Positions 8,791-17,963 are shown, numbered from the stretch's first letter. The stretch is 55,171 nucleotides of DNA from Streptomyces flaveus (GCF_014647675.1 NZ_BMPQ01000046.1:1-55171), one strand, 5' to 3'. A program made the numbers and translations. The notes: generated by a model from the sequence alone, not told the origin.

Positions 8791-9558
8791 GTGGCAGACG
8801 AAGTACTGGTCGAGTACGGCGACGACGGCATCGCCGTCATCACCATCAACCGGCCCGAATCCCGCAACGCTGTCACCCGAGCCGTCGCGGAGGCGATCGC
8901 ATCCGCGCTGGACGAGTTGGACGAGCGTGACGACCTCGCGGTCGGCATCATCACCGGCGCCGGCGGCACCTTCTGCGCGGGCATGGACCTCAAGGCGTTC
9001 CTGCGGGGCGAGCGCCCCCACGTGCAGGGGCGCGGTTTCGCCGGCCTCACCGAGACCCCGCCGCGCAAGCCGCTGATCGCCGCCGTCGAGGGCTACGCCG
9101 TGGCGGGCGGATGCGAGATCGCCCTCGCGAGTGATCTGGTCGTCGCCGCCGAGGACGCCAAGTTCGGATTGCCCGAGGTCAAGCGCGGTCTGGTGGCGGT
9201 GGCCGGGGGACTGCTGCGACTGCCGGGCCGGATCCCGTACCAGATCGCGATGGAACTCGCCCTCACCGGCGATGTCCTCCCCGCGGACCGGGCCCACCAC
9301 TACGGACTGGTCAACCGGCTCACTCCACCTGGCGGCGCGCTGAAGGAGGCGAGGCTGCTGGCCTCCGCCATCGCCGCCAACGGTCCGCTCGCCGTACGGG
9401 TCACCAAACGCATCCTCGTGGAGTCTCCCGGCTGGCCACGCGACGAGCTGTTCGACCATCAGAAGCCGATCACCGAGCTGGTGTTCAACTCGGATGACGC
9501 TCGGGAAGGCGCGTCGGCCTTCACCGAGAAGCGCGCTCCCGTCTGGCGAGGCCGGTGA
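8791..9558 (+). CDS. enoyl-CoA hydratase/isomerase
   Basis: A 255-residue crotonase. The oxyanion segment FCAGMDLKAF is at about 61-70, and AVEGYAVAGGCEIALASDLVVA at about 99-119. The two catalytic glutamates are plausible at Glu109 and Glu129 (GLPEVKRGL). It hydrates trans-2-enoyl-CoA to 3-hydroxyacyl-CoA. GTG start with AAAGGAG upstream. The racemase gene follows after 7 bases. It is the only intact crotonase of the operon, since the second copy at 15103 is truncated. Confidence 0.87.
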   Translation: MADEVLVEYGDDGIAVITINRPESRNAVTRAVAEAIASALDELDERDDLAVGIITGAGGTFCAGMDLKAFLRGERPHVQGRGFAGLTETPPRKPLIAAVEGYAVAGGCEIALASDLVVAAEDAKFGLPEVKRGLVAVAGGLLRLPGRIPYQIAMELALTGDVLPADRAHHYGLVNRLTPPGGALKEARLLASAIAANGPLAVRVTKRILVESPGWPRDELFDHQKPITELVFNSDDAREGASAFTEKRAPVWRGR

Positions 9559-9565
9559 GCGGCCG

Positions 9566-10756
9566 GTGAACGAAGAACAAGACCAGGAACGTGCGAACGG
9601 CGCCGTACCCGATGAGGCCCCGGGCCCGCTCACCGGGCTGCGGGTCATCGAGCTCGGGGGCATCGGGCCGGGGCCGTTCTGCGCGATGCTCCTCGCCGAC
9701 GCCGGTGCGGACGTGATCCGTGTCGAGCGCCCGTCGGACGTGGCCGGCAGGCCCGATCCCGTCCTGCACCGGGGCCGGCGCTCGGCCGCCATCGACCTCA
9801 AGCACCCGGAAGGCGTCGGCGCCGTCCTCGACCTGGTGGCGGATGCCGATGTCCTCCTGGAGGGCTTCCGGCCGGGGGTGGCCGAACGGCTCGGCGTGGG
9901 CCCCGGCCCGTGCCTGGACCGCAACCCGCGCCTGGTCTACGGACGGATGACGGGGTTCGGGCAGGACGGGCCGCTCGCGCCGCGGGCCGGGCACGACATC
10001 AACTACATCGCCCTGTCGGGGGCCCTGGGAGCCATCGGACCGGCCGACGGCCCGCCGGTCCTGCCGCTCAACCTGCTCGGCGACTTCGGCGGCGGTGGCG
10101 CACTGCTCGCCTTCGGTGTGCTGTGCGCGGTCGTCCAGGCACGCGCCACCGGGAAAGGCCAGGTCGTGGACGCCGCCATGGTGGACGGATCGGCTCAGTT
10201 GCTGGCCATGATCTACGGCCGTCTGCACCAGGAGCGATGGACCGACCACCGGGGCGTCAACTACCTGGACGGCACAGCCCCGTTCTACGGCGTCTACCGC
10301 TGCCGCGACGGCGAGTACGTCGCGGTCGGCGCGATCGAGGCGCCCTTCTTCGCCACCCTCCTGGAACGGCTCGGCCTGGCCGCGGATGCCGACTTCACCC
10401 AACAGTGGGACCGTTCCCGCTGGCCGGTCATGCGGCGGCGCCTGGCGGAGGTCTTCGCCGCCCGCACCCGCGACGACTGGGCCGACGTGTTCGCCGACGC
10501 CGACGCGTGCGTCACCCCCGTGCTGTCGCTGGTGGAGGCACCGCGCCATCCTCACAACGCCGCACGCGGCACCTTCCTCACCGACGGCACGGGAGTCCTC
10601 CAGCCCGCCCCGGCCCCCCGGTTCGGCTCCTGCACCCCTCACCGGCACACCCGGCCGGCCCCCCTTCCGGGCGAGCACACAGCGCAGGTCCTCGCCGAGA
10701 CGGGCCGCAGCCCCGAGCAGATCAAGAAGCTTTTCGATGCGGAGGTCGTGCGATGA
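9566..10756 (+). CDS. alpha-methylacyl-CoA racemase (CaiB/BaiF family)
   Basis: A 396-residue family III CoA-transferase fold. The family signature GGIGPGPFCAMLLADAGADVIRVERP lies at about 31-56. His143 in AGHDINYIALSGALGAIG and Asp173 in LLGDFGGG are spaced 30 residues apart, as the catalytic His126/Asp156 pair of mycobacterial MCR is. VVDAAMVDGSA follows, also racemase-like. These features favour racemase over CoA-transferase. It would interconvert 2R- and 2S-methylacyl-CoA so that an S-specific acyl-CoA dehydrogenase can act. The GTG at 9566 is preferred to the in-frame ATG at 9494, which lies inside the hydratase gene. This gene is the main clue to a methyl-branched substrate. Confidence 0.82.
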   Translation: MNEEQDQERANGAVPDEAPGPLTGLRVIELGGIGPGPFCAMLLADAGADVIRVERPSDVAGRPDPVLHRGRRSAAIDLKHPEGVGAVLDLVADADVLLEGFRPGVAERLGVGPGPCLDRNPRLVYGRMTGFGQDGPLAPRAGHDINYIALSGALGAIGPADGPPVLPLNLLGDFGGGGALLAFGVLCAVVQARATGKGQVVDAAMVDGSAQLLAMIYGRLHQERWTDHRGVNYLDGTAPFYGVYRCRDGEYVAVGAIEAPFFATLLERLGLAADADFTQQWDRSRWPVMRRRLAEVFAARTRDDWADVFADADACVTPVLSLVEAPRHPHNAARGTFLTDGTGVLQPAPAPRFGSCTPHRHTRPAPLPGEHTAQVLAETGRSPEQIKKLFDAEVVR

Positions 10757-10820
10757 GCCGGCGTACCGAGCGAAAGCCCTGCATGGCCGGCCGCGGGCCG
10801 GCGCGTGAAGGGAGCGGCAC

Positions 10821-12584
10821 ATGACCGACTACTGGCCCGCGGGACTGCCTCGCCGCCTCGACTACCCCGATGTCCCGCTCGGCGCGGTGCTCGCCGGCTC
10901 GGCCAGCCGCTACCGCGACCGGGCGGCCGTGCGCGACGGCGACCAGGTTCTCACCTTCACCGGCCTGTACGAACAGGCTGCCGCGTTCGCACGCGGCCTC
11001 AGGGCGCACGGCATACGGCAGGGTGACGTGGTCGCCCTTCACCTGCCCAACACCCTGTGGTTCGCCGTCGCCTACTACGGCATCACGCTCGCCGGCGCGA
11101 CAGCATGCCCGGCCAACCCCGCCCAGCCGGCCAGAGCCCTGCGCGCCCAGCTCGCCGACTGCTCCGCGGCGGCCGTGGTGACCCATCCGGAGCCGGCACC
11201 GGTGCTGGCCGAGGCGATCGACGGGCTGCCGGTCCGGCTGGCCGTCATCGTGCCGCCCAGCGCATCGGCCCCGGCCGACAGGCCGGATGACTGCGCAAAG
11301 CTCTTCGGGAAGGCGGGCACCCCCCTGGAGGCCCTCGTCGCAGGCCAGAGCACCCACCCGCCAGAGGTGCTGGTCCCCACCGACTCCGTCGCCCAGTACG
11401 GGTACACCGGCGGAACCACCGGAGCACCCAAGGGAGTGCGCATACTGCACCGCAACATCGTCGCCAACACCATCCAGGTCGCCTGCTGGCGCTCCGGGGC
11501 GCTCCCCGGGCTCGACGGCGAAGGCGGTGTGGTGCTGGACCCCTTGGAGACCTCCGGCGACTACGCCCTGGCACCGGGTACCTACGCCACGCTGTGCATC
11601 TCGCCCTTGTTCCACGCCCTTGGCCTGATCAGCCTCAACTTCTTCCTCCTGTGCGGCGCCACCACCATCCTGAGCGGCCGCTTCGATGCGGAGTCGTACC
11701 TGGAGCAGGTGGAACGGCACCGGATCGCGTACATCCCGGGCGCCCCGGCGCTCTATCACGCCCTGCTGGCGACACCGGGCATCCGCACGCGGGACCTCAG
11801 CTCGGTCAGGGCCGTGGTGTCGGGCGGCGCCCCCATAGACACGTACTCGTTGGAGAAGCTGACAGAGGTCTTCCCCAACGCCGCCGTCATCGAGGGTTAC
11901 GGCTTGACGGAGGCGACAGCAACTGTGTCCAGCGGCCCGATCGCGAAGGCCGGGCTGCGCAAGCCGGGCAGCCAGGGACTTCCCCTGTTCGACACCGAGC
12001 TGGAGATCAGGGACCCGCTGGATCCCGGCCGGAAGGTGCCCCGGGGCGAGCGCGGCGAGATCTGGGCGCGGGGCCCTCAGGTGGCCTCGGGCTACCTCGG
12101 CCGCCCGGACGAGACCGCCGCGCAGTTCGTCGACGGCTGGCTGTGCACCGGCGACACCGGCCACCTCGACGCGGACGGCTTCCTGTACGTCTCCGGCAGG
12201 TCGAAGGACATGCTCATCTACAAGGGCTACAACGTCTACCCGCGCGAGCTGGAGGACATCCTCGGCGGACACCCGGCGGTGCTCCAGGCATCGGTCGTCG
12301 GGAGGGCCGTGCCTGCCGTCGGCGAGGTCCCCGTCGCCTTCGTGGTCCCCGCCGCTGAGCCGCGCGCGATGGCCGAGGAGCTGATGGAGTACGTCGCGGA
12401 GCGTGTGACGCCGTACAAGCGGATCAGAGAGGTCCGTTTCGTCGACGAACTTCCACTTTCTCCGGCCGGAAAGGTGCTGAAAACCGAGCTCCGCCGCTTG
12501 GCCCGGACGACTCGGAGCCCGGGCGAACCCCCCTCGGGCACACAGGAATCCAGCGCGCCGGACACGGCGGAAAGGCAGGTCTGA
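10821..12584 (+). CDS. acyl-CoA ligase (AMP-forming)
   Basis: A 587-residue ANL-superfamily enzyme. The P-loop-like YTGGTTGAPKGV is near residues 193-205, GYGLTEAT near 364, and the hinge/A8 region YKGYNVYPRELED near 470. The C-terminal catalytic lysine is in LPLSPAGKVLKTEL. A tail of about 30 residues after it is low-complexity. It activates a free carboxylic acid to its CoA thioester with ATP and so commits the imported substrate to the pathway. ATG with GGGAGCGG upstream. The thiolase starts one base after its stop. Confidence 0.88.
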   Translation: MTDYWPAGLPRRLDYPDVPLGAVLAGSASRYRDRAAVRDGDQVLTFTGLYEQAAAFARGLRAHGIRQGDVVALHLPNTLWFAVAYYGITLAGATACPANPAQPARALRAQLADCSAAAVVTHPEPAPVLAEAIDGLPVRLAVIVPPSASAPADRPDDCAKLFGKAGTPLEALVAGQSTHPPEVLVPTDSVAQYGYTGGTTGAPKGVRILHRNIVANTIQVACWRSGALPGLDGEGGVVLDPLETSGDYALAPGTYATLCISPLFHALGLISLNFFLLCGATTILSGRFDAESYLEQVERHRIAYIPGAPALYHALLATPGIRTRDLSSVRAVVSGGAPIDTYSLEKLTEVFPNAAVIEGYGLTEATATVSSGPIAKAGLRKPGSQGLPLFDTELEIRDPLDPGRKVPRGERGEIWARGPQVASGYLGRPDETAAQFVDGWLCTGDTGHLDADGFLYVSGRSKDMLIYKGYNVYPRELEDILGGHPAVLQASVVGRAVPAVGEVPVAFVVPAAEPRAMAEELMEYVAERVTPYKRIREVRFVDELPLSPAGKVLKTELRRLARTTRSPGEPPSGTQESSAPDTAERQV

Positions 12585-12585
12585 C

Positions 12586-13755
12586 ATGCGTGACGCGGTC
12601 ATCGTGGACGCCGTCCGTACCCCCGTGGGCAAGCGGAACGGCTCGTTGAGCACTGTGCACCCGGTCGACCTGTCGGCGGCGGTGCTGCGCGCCCTCGCCG
12701 AACGCAACGACCTGGACCCGGCGTTGGTCGAGGACGTGCTGTGGGGCTGCGTCTCGCAGATCGGTGAGCAGGGCGGCTGCGTCGGCCGTTTCGCCGTCCT
12801 GGCCGCCGGATGGCCTGAGGAAGTGCCGGGCGTCACCATCGACCGGCAGTGCGGATCCTCGCAGCAGGCGGCGCAGTTCGCCGCCGCGGGAGTGATGAGC
12901 GGTCAGTACGACATCGTGGTCGCGGGCGGCGTGGAGTCGATGAGCCGCGTACCGCTGGGCTCCGGCCGCGAGCGGGGCCCCGGCGAACCCTTCGGCCCTG
13001 CCGTGCAAGCCCGGTACGGCGTCTCGCGGTTCAGCCAAGGGCTGGGCGCGGAGGAGATCGCGCGGCGCTGGGGGCTGAGCCGGGAGCAACTCGACGCGCA
13101 CAGCCTCCGGTCGCACGCCAACGCGGCGGCCGCGATCGACGAGGGGCGGTTCAAGTCCCAGATCGTGCCGGTGGACGTGACGGATGAGGACGGTTCCGTA
13201 CGCACCGTCGACACGGACGAGGGAGTACGGCGGGGCGGCACGGCCGCCACGATGGCGGGTCTGAAGCCCGCGTTCACCGAGGACGGCGTGGTCACGGCCG
13301 GCAACTCCTCGCAGATATCGGACGGTGCCTCGGCGCTGCTGGTCATGAGCGGCGAGAAGGCGCGTGAACTCGGTCTGCGTCCGATCGCCCGCTTCCACTC
13401 CTTCGCCGTTGTCGGAGTCGACCCCGTGACGATGCTGACCGGCCCCATCCCGGCCACCGAGAAGGTTCTCAAGCGCGCCGGTCTGGGCATCGAGGACATC
13501 GGAGCCTTCGAGATCAACGAGGCGTTCGCCAGCGTGACCTGCGCCTGGCTCGCCGAGACCGGCGCCGATCCGGACCGGCTCAATCCCGACGGCGGCGCCA
13601 TCGCCCTCGGCCATCCCCTGGGAGCCTCCGGCGCCCGGCTGACCACGACGCTGCTCCACCACATGCGAGCCACCGGCACCCGTTACGGCCTGCAGTCGAT
13701 GTGCGAGGGCGGCGGCATGGCGAACGCCACCGTCCTGGAACTCCTTCCCCGCTGA
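12586..13755 (+). CDS. acetyl-CoA C-acyltransferase (thiolase)
   Basis: A 389-residue thiolase. The nucleophilic Cys89 is in DRQCGSSQQA, the active-site His in NPDGGAIALGHPLGASGARL, and the second Cys in QSMCEGGGMANATV near the C-terminus. Length is normal. It cleaves 3-ketoacyl-CoA and releases acetyl- or propionyl-CoA, the latter if the substrate is alpha-methyl branched (inference). It is packed directly between the ligase and the acyl-CoA dehydrogenase. Confidence 0.9.
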   Translation: MRDAVIVDAVRTPVGKRNGSLSTVHPVDLSAAVLRALAERNDLDPALVEDVLWGCVSQIGEQGGCVGRFAVLAAGWPEEVPGVTIDRQCGSSQQAAQFAAAGVMSGQYDIVVAGGVESMSRVPLGSGRERGPGEPFGPAVQARYGVSRFSQGLGAEEIARRWGLSREQLDAHSLRSHANAAAAIDEGRFKSQIVPVDVTDEDGSVRTVDTDEGVRRGGTAATMAGLKPAFTEDGVVTAGNSSQISDGASALLVMSGEKARELGLRPIARFHSFAVVGVDPVTMLTGPIPATEKVLKRAGLGIEDIGAFEINEAFASVTCAWLAETGADPDRLNPDGGAIALGHPLGASGARLTTTLLHHMRATGTRYGLQSMCEGGGMANATVLELLPR

Positions 13756-13848
13756 GCCCGGGCAGCCGGAGTGGCCAAGCGGCCCAAGCAGCCCGAGCCC
13801 TGGGGCCCGCTCGACAAGGCGCCCACAACCGAGGAGTGCGAAAAGCCA

Positions 13849-14994
13849 ATGGAACCAGACGAGTTCGACGCCGTTCTGGCGGCGGTGCGTGCCTTCGTGC
13901 GCGAGAAGGTCGTCCCGCGCGAGAACGAGATCGAGGAGAAGGACGAGATCCCGGCGGACCTCCGCGAGAAGGCCGCGGCCATGGGCCTGTTCGGCTACGC
14001 GCTGCCCCAGGAGTACGGCGGCCTTGGCTTCTCCATGACGGAGGACGTGCGCCTTTCTCTGGAGATCGGCTACACCACGCCCGCGTTCCGCTCGATGTTC
14101 AGCATCAACAACGGGGTCGCTGGCCAGCTCCTGGCGAGTACCGGCACCGAGGAGCAGAAGCGGCGCTATCTGCCGCGGATGGCCGCCGGGAAGTTGATCG
14201 CGGCGTTCACGCTCACGGAGGCGGAGGCGGGCTCGGACCCCAGCGGTATCAGGACCCGTGCCGTACGCGACGGGGACGGCTATGTCCTGAACGGCAGCAA
14301 GCGGTTCATCACCAATGCCCCGCTCGCCGGTGTCTTCATGGTGTTCGCCCGCACCGGGCCGCAGAGCACGGGCGCCGAGGGGATCTCCGTCTTCGCCGTC
14401 GACGCGGACAGCCCCGGCGTCACCGTGGGACCGAGGGACCACAAGATGGGCCAGTCGGGGGCCTTGAGCGCGGAGGTCTTCTTCGACGACGTACGCCTTC
14501 CGGCGAGTGCCCTCGTCGGAGAACGCGAGGAAGAGGGATTCCGCACCGCCATGCGGTCGCTGGCGAGGGGACGTCTGAGCGTCGCGGCGATGTGTGTGGG
14601 GCTGGCCGGGCGCATCCTGGACGAAAGCGTCGCGCACGCCTCGGTCACCCGGCAGGGCGGACGTCCCATCGGTGAGTTCCAGCTCGTCCAGGCCATGCTC
14701 GCCGAGTCGCACGCCGAGATGTACGCGGCCCGCGCCATGGTGCTGGAGGCGGCCCGCGCGTACGACTCGGGCGAAGACCGCAGGCTGGCGCCGTCCTCCA
14801 CGAAACTGTTCTGCAGCGAGATGGTGGGCCGGGTGGCCGACCGTGCCGTCCAGATACATGGGGGCATGGGATACATGCGCCACGTTCCCGTCGAGCGCTT
14901 CTACCGGGACGTGCGACTGTTCCGCATCTACGAGGGGACGAGCGAGATCCAGAAGCTCATCGTGGGCAGGCAGTTGCTGCGGGAGCACGCGTGA
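13849..14994 (+). CDS. acyl-CoA dehydrogenase
   Basis: A 381-residue flavoprotein. The FAD/substrate motif FTLTEAEAGSDPS is near residue 120, LARGRLSVAAMCVGLAGR in the helical C-domain, and IHGGMGYMRHVPVERFYRDVRLFRIYEGTSEIQ at the end, with the catalytic base at Glu362. It performs the first oxidation of the acyl-CoA. The ATG at 13849 (GAGGAG at 13831-13836) is chosen over the GTG at 13771. The latter would add 26 residues unlike the family, and its only purine stretch overlaps the start. Confidence 0.87.
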   Translation: MEPDEFDAVLAAVRAFVREKVVPRENEIEEKDEIPADLREKAAAMGLFGYALPQEYGGLGFSMTEDVRLSLEIGYTTPAFRSMFSINNGVAGQLLASTGTEEQKRRYLPRMAAGKLIAAFTLTEAEAGSDPSGIRTRAVRDGDGYVLNGSKRFITNAPLAGVFMVFARTGPQSTGAEGISVFAVDADSPGVTVGPRDHKMGQSGALSAEVFFDDVRLPASALVGEREEEGFRTAMRSLARGRLSVAAMCVGLAGRILDESVAHASVTRQGGRPIGEFQLVQAMLAESHAEMYAARAMVLEAARAYDSGEDRRLAPSSTKLFCSEMVGRVADRAVQIHGGMGYMRHVPVERFYRDVRLFRIYEGTSEIQKLIVGRQLLREHA

Positions 14995-15102
14995 CGGGCG
15001 GCGCGGGTGCGGCCCCATGAGCGAGGCGCGCGAGGCCACCGGGCCGTACGGGGAAGGCGACCGGCCGTCGCTGTGCGGTCGTGGGTCGGCAGGGGGCCCG
15101 CC

Positions 15103-15498
15103 GTGAGCGACCGGACCTCAGGGGCCGCCGTGCTCGTGGAGGACGACGGGCCGGTAAGGGTACTGACGCTTCATCAGTCCGGTCGCCACAACGCCCTGAA
15201 CCTGACCGGCCGCCAGGAACTCCTCTCCGCACTGCGGGACGCGTCGCGCGACGAGCGGTGCCGGGCAGTGGTGCTGAGCGGCGCGGGCGGCAGCTTCTGC
15301 GCGGGCGGCGGCATCCGCTCCATGACACCCGCCCCGGAGGAGTCCGCCGCGAGGATGGAGGTGGTCGCGGGCATCGTACGGGCGATCGTCGGGACCCCAA
15401 GCCCGTGCGCGCCTGGCACAGCAGGTACGACAAGGTCGAGGAGAAACTTATGGCGAGGCCCGGCTTTCATCCCCGGACCCCGAAGGGCGAGCGGGTGA
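15103..15498 (+). pseudogene. truncated enoyl-CoA hydratase/isomerase
   Basis: Starting at GTG 15103, the frame matches the crotonase N-terminal half: VLVEDDGPVRVLTLHQSGRHNALN, then AVVLSGAGGSFCAGGGIRSM. The acidic residue normally following AGG is Gly here. Family resemblance stops at IVGTP, near 15400. There the frame shifts and the whole C-terminal half, including both catalytic glutamates, is missing. The next gene starts 50 bases later. It looks like an internal deletion within the operon that left the downstream CoA-transferase intact. Confidence 0.72.
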
Positions 15499-16784
15499 AC
15501 GTGGCAGACGCCGAGCGGATGGCAGATGCCGAGCGGACGGAACAATCCGAACCGGGACCCAGCGGTCACGACGCGGCCAAGCCGGCCGGGCCACTGGCGG
15601 GCATCACGGTGGTGTCCCTGGAGCAGGCGGTGGCGGCGCCCCTCTGCACCCGCACCCTCGGTGACTTCGGGGCTCGGGTGATCAAGGTGGAGAACCCGGA
15701 AGGCGGTGACTTCGCCCGGCACTACGACGACGTGGTGGGCGGCATGGCGGCGCACTTCGTATGGGTCAACCGGGGCAAGGAGTCGGTCACGCTGAACCTG
15801 AAGGATCCGGCCGGGATGGCGGTACTCCACCGGTTGCTCGACCGCGCCGATGTGATGGTCTCCAATCTTGCTCCCGGTGCCACGGCGAGGCTCGGAATCG
15901 CGCCCGCCGACCTGGCCGTCAGCCACCCGGAACTCATCGCCGTGGAGATCGACGGCTACGGGCCGGGAGGCCCGCTGTCCCACAAGCGCGCTTACGATCT
16001 GCTGGCCCAGGCGGAGTCGGGCGCATGCGCGATGACGGGCTTTCCCGGTGCGCCGGCCAAGCCCGGTCCGCCGATGGCCGACGTGTGCACCGGCCTGTAT
16101 GCCGCGTTGTCGGTTCTGGCGCTGCTCTGCGGCAAGGAGCGTGGCCATGGTCGCGGCGCCGCCGCGGTCGCGGTGAGCCTGTTCGACACGATGACGGAGT
16201 TGATGGGGTATCAGCTCACCTACACGCTGCACACGGGTGTGGACCAGCAGCCGGTCGGCATGGGCTCGCCCGCGGTGGCGCCGTACGGCGCCTACCGCAC
16301 CGCGGACGGCCAGACCGTCGTCCTGGGCACGACGAACGACCGCGAATGGCGGCGATTCGCGCGTGACCTTCTCGGCCGGCCCGACCTGGCCGACGACGAA
16401 CGCTTTCGTACCGCCTCCGGCCGGGTCGCGCACCGTGAGTTCCTGGACGCGGAGATCGCCGACTGGTGCGCACGCCATGACCTGACGCAGGTGCAGAGCG
16501 ACGCGGATGCCGCAGGGATCGGGAATGCCCGGTTCAACACACCGAGCGAGGTCATATCCCATCCGCATCTGATGGCCCGCGACCGGTGGCGCCGGATCGA
16601 CACACCTCACGGTCAGGTACCCGCTCTGCTTCCACCTCCGGTCATCGCCGGCTACGAGCCACCGATGGGTGGGATCCCAGCACTCGGTCAGCACACCGAC
16701 GCCCTGCTCACCGAACTCGGCGTCACCGAGGACGACATCGCTGTGCTGCGCGCACAAGGGGCGGTGGCCCCGGCCCCTCGCTGA
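15450..16784 (+). CDS. CaiB/BaiF-family CoA-transferase
   Basis: A 444-residue family III CoA-transferase. After a charged N-terminal leader of about 45 residues comes ITVVSLEQAVAAPLCTRTLGDFGARVIKVENPEGGDFAR, the family start. VNRGKESVTLNLKDPAG follows, then AVSLFDTMTE, where the Asp is the expected CoA-binding/catalytic aspartate. It lacks the His-Asp pair of the racemase at 9566, so it more likely moves CoA between acids. The ATG at 15450 has GAGGAG at 15438-15443; GTG 15498 is an alternative. Last intact gene of the operon. Its 3' end faces the truncated DUF2637 gene. Confidence 0.82.
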   Translation: MARPGFHPRTPKGERVNVADAERMADAERTEQSEPGPSGHDAAKPAGPLAGITVVSLEQAVAAPLCTRTLGDFGARVIKVENPEGGDFARHYDDVVGGMAAHFVWVNRGKESVTLNLKDPAGMAVLHRLLDRADVMVSNLAPGATARLGIAPADLAVSHPELIAVEIDGYGPGGPLSHKRAYDLLAQAESGACAMTGFPGAPAKPGPPMADVCTGLYAALSVLALLCGKERGHGRGAAAVAVSLFDTMTELMGYQLTYTLHTGVDQQPVGMGSPAVAPYGAYRTADGQTVVLGTTNDREWRRFARDLLGRPDLADDERFRTASGRVAHREFLDAEIADWCARHDLTQVQSDADAAGIGNARFNTPSEVISHPHLMARDRWRRIDTPHGQVPALLPPPVIAGYEPPMGGIPALGQHTDALLTELGVTEDDIAVLRAQGAVAPAPR

Positions 16785-17211
16785 GGTGCCGGATCCATGC
16801 CTCGACGGCGCCATCGGGATGACCGTCGGCGGTCGCAGCGCGTACGAAGACCGTGGACGATGCTGCCACATTCGCCGCCAGCGAGACCGCAATGCCGAGG
16901 AGGAAAGCCAGCCACACCACCGTCCGCACCCGACGCCCCTCACTGCGGGATGAGTTGAGTAGCCCCACCGTCGCCAGCAACAAGAGCCCATCCACCGACA
17001 ACGGCCACAGCGTCGCACTCACCGCATCCGCCCCACCCTGCAAGGCAAAAGCCCGCTGATACACATACGAGGCATACGCAGCCACCGACGCCACCACCAG
17101 CGCCCAACCACGCCGCACCCACACCTCAAACCCGACACGGATACCGGCATTCGACGGAGCGTCACGAAGGTCTGCAGATACGTCGCGCACTGTTTCGCCC
17201 GGGGCGCTCAC
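16723..17211 (-). CDS. truncated DUF2637 membrane protein (mobile-element type)
   Basis: A 162-residue protein. Its N-terminal part reads RRGWALVVASVAAYASYVYQRAFALQGG, then LWPLSVDGLLLLATVGLL and RTVVWLAFLLGIAVSLAANVAA, i.e. three hydrophobic helices. This is the DUF2637 domain found on actinomycete integrative elements and plasmids, often near spread (spd) genes. After residue 130 the sequence turns into unrelated low-complexity text. It overlaps the CoA-transferase 3' end by 62 bp on the other strand. I infer that the true C-terminus was lost at a junction near 16790-16820, leaving an element remnant that may not be functional. Confidence 0.6.
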   Translation of the reverse strand: MSAPGETVRDVSADLRDAPSNAGIRVGFEVWVRRGWALVVASVAAYASYVYQRAFALQGGADAVSATLWPLSVDGLLLLATVGLLNSSRSEGRRVRTVVWLAFLLGIAVSLAANVAASSTVFVRAATADGHPDGAVEAWIRHLSEGPGPPPLVRAAQRCRPR

Positions 17212-17963
17212 CGAGAACCACTCCCACGGTGGCGCCGCCGGGGCACCTTCGGCACCGCTACCGTCCCGGAAAGCACCAGCTCACGGCCAGTGTGGGACCT
17301 ACAGATGCTGTCGGTGCCACCCCCAGGACTCGAACCTGCGGCCAAGCGCGGCCACGGGACCGCCATAACGTCCGGCCAACCGGCCCGTCCGGGCGACCAC
17401 AGGGCCGTTCGCCCCATCCAGGCCCCAGGGCGCGATTACCCGAAACGCTAGGCCACGCGGGCATACGCGCCGCCCCTCCGAACTGACTCGCTGTTCAGCT
17501 ACATCCAGCCGCGATCCAGCCAGCGTGTAGAGAACGACGAATGACAACAGGTGACGAAGCGTCAGCTCAACCAGCCAAAATCCAGCCACGGACACCCGAC
17601 CTGGCAGTTTGCCAATTCGCCGGATCCGCGGCAACGCGTGGCCTTCACATTGAAGCGGAACTCCGCCACGTGACGAATTAAAGCTCCGTACTGATTGCCT
17701 TCACCAGCCACGGAGCCGACGATGACGAGCAACTCGGCTGACAGTCGCACCGTCCCTCCAAAGAGGCGCCACAGGAGTTGATGCTCTTGCCGGCGACGGC
17801 GGCTCGAAACCGCGACTACCGAGTACGCGATGGGCTGCACGACCATAGGCAGCCAGATGAGGTGCGCGCCCTGTAAGCACAACATCCCAGTCGACCAACC
17901 GCGCCGTACAGCCGCAGACCGCCATCTACAGCCACTATCGCGCCGACAAGGGGAGCCCGGACC
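17212..17963. other. gene-poor stretch with tRNA-like fragment
   Basis: No convincing coding region. Apart from the tRNA 3'-end-like sequence at 17313-17343, the segment shows lower GC and scattered short frames without family resemblance. One minus-strand frame (17562-17885) has a hydrophobic start but no ribosome binding site and no recognisable motif. It probably represents decayed element DNA between the DUF2637 remnant and the IS3 element. Confidence 0.5.
17313..17343 (-). other. tRNA 3'-end-like fragment, possible att remnant
   Basis: Read on the minus strand it is GGCCGCAGGTTCGAGTCCTG followed by GGGGTGGCACC. This has the T-stem/loop (GG TTCGAGT CC) and the 3' acceptor strand of a tRNA. 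The matching 5' acceptor (GCCACCC) and a D-arm are not found at the expected distance, so it is not a complete tRNA gene. Integrative elements of actinomycetes often duplicate tRNA 3' ends, and the neighbouring DUF2637 gene is of that type. Interpretation as an old attachment site is inference. Confidence 0.45.

Noticed and set aside
10722..15039. Long minus-strand frames opposite the ligase, thiolase and dehydrogenase genes
   Set aside because: They mirror the third-position bias of the real plus-strand genes and show no motifs.
17562..17885. Minus-strand frame of 107 codons with a hydrophobic start
   Set aside because: No ribosome binding site, no family resemblance and irregular codon use in a debris zone.
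17700..17925. TTTCGAGCC-containing sequence that looks like a tRNA T-arm
   Set aside because: The loop has one base too many and no acceptor or anticodon arm can be built around it.
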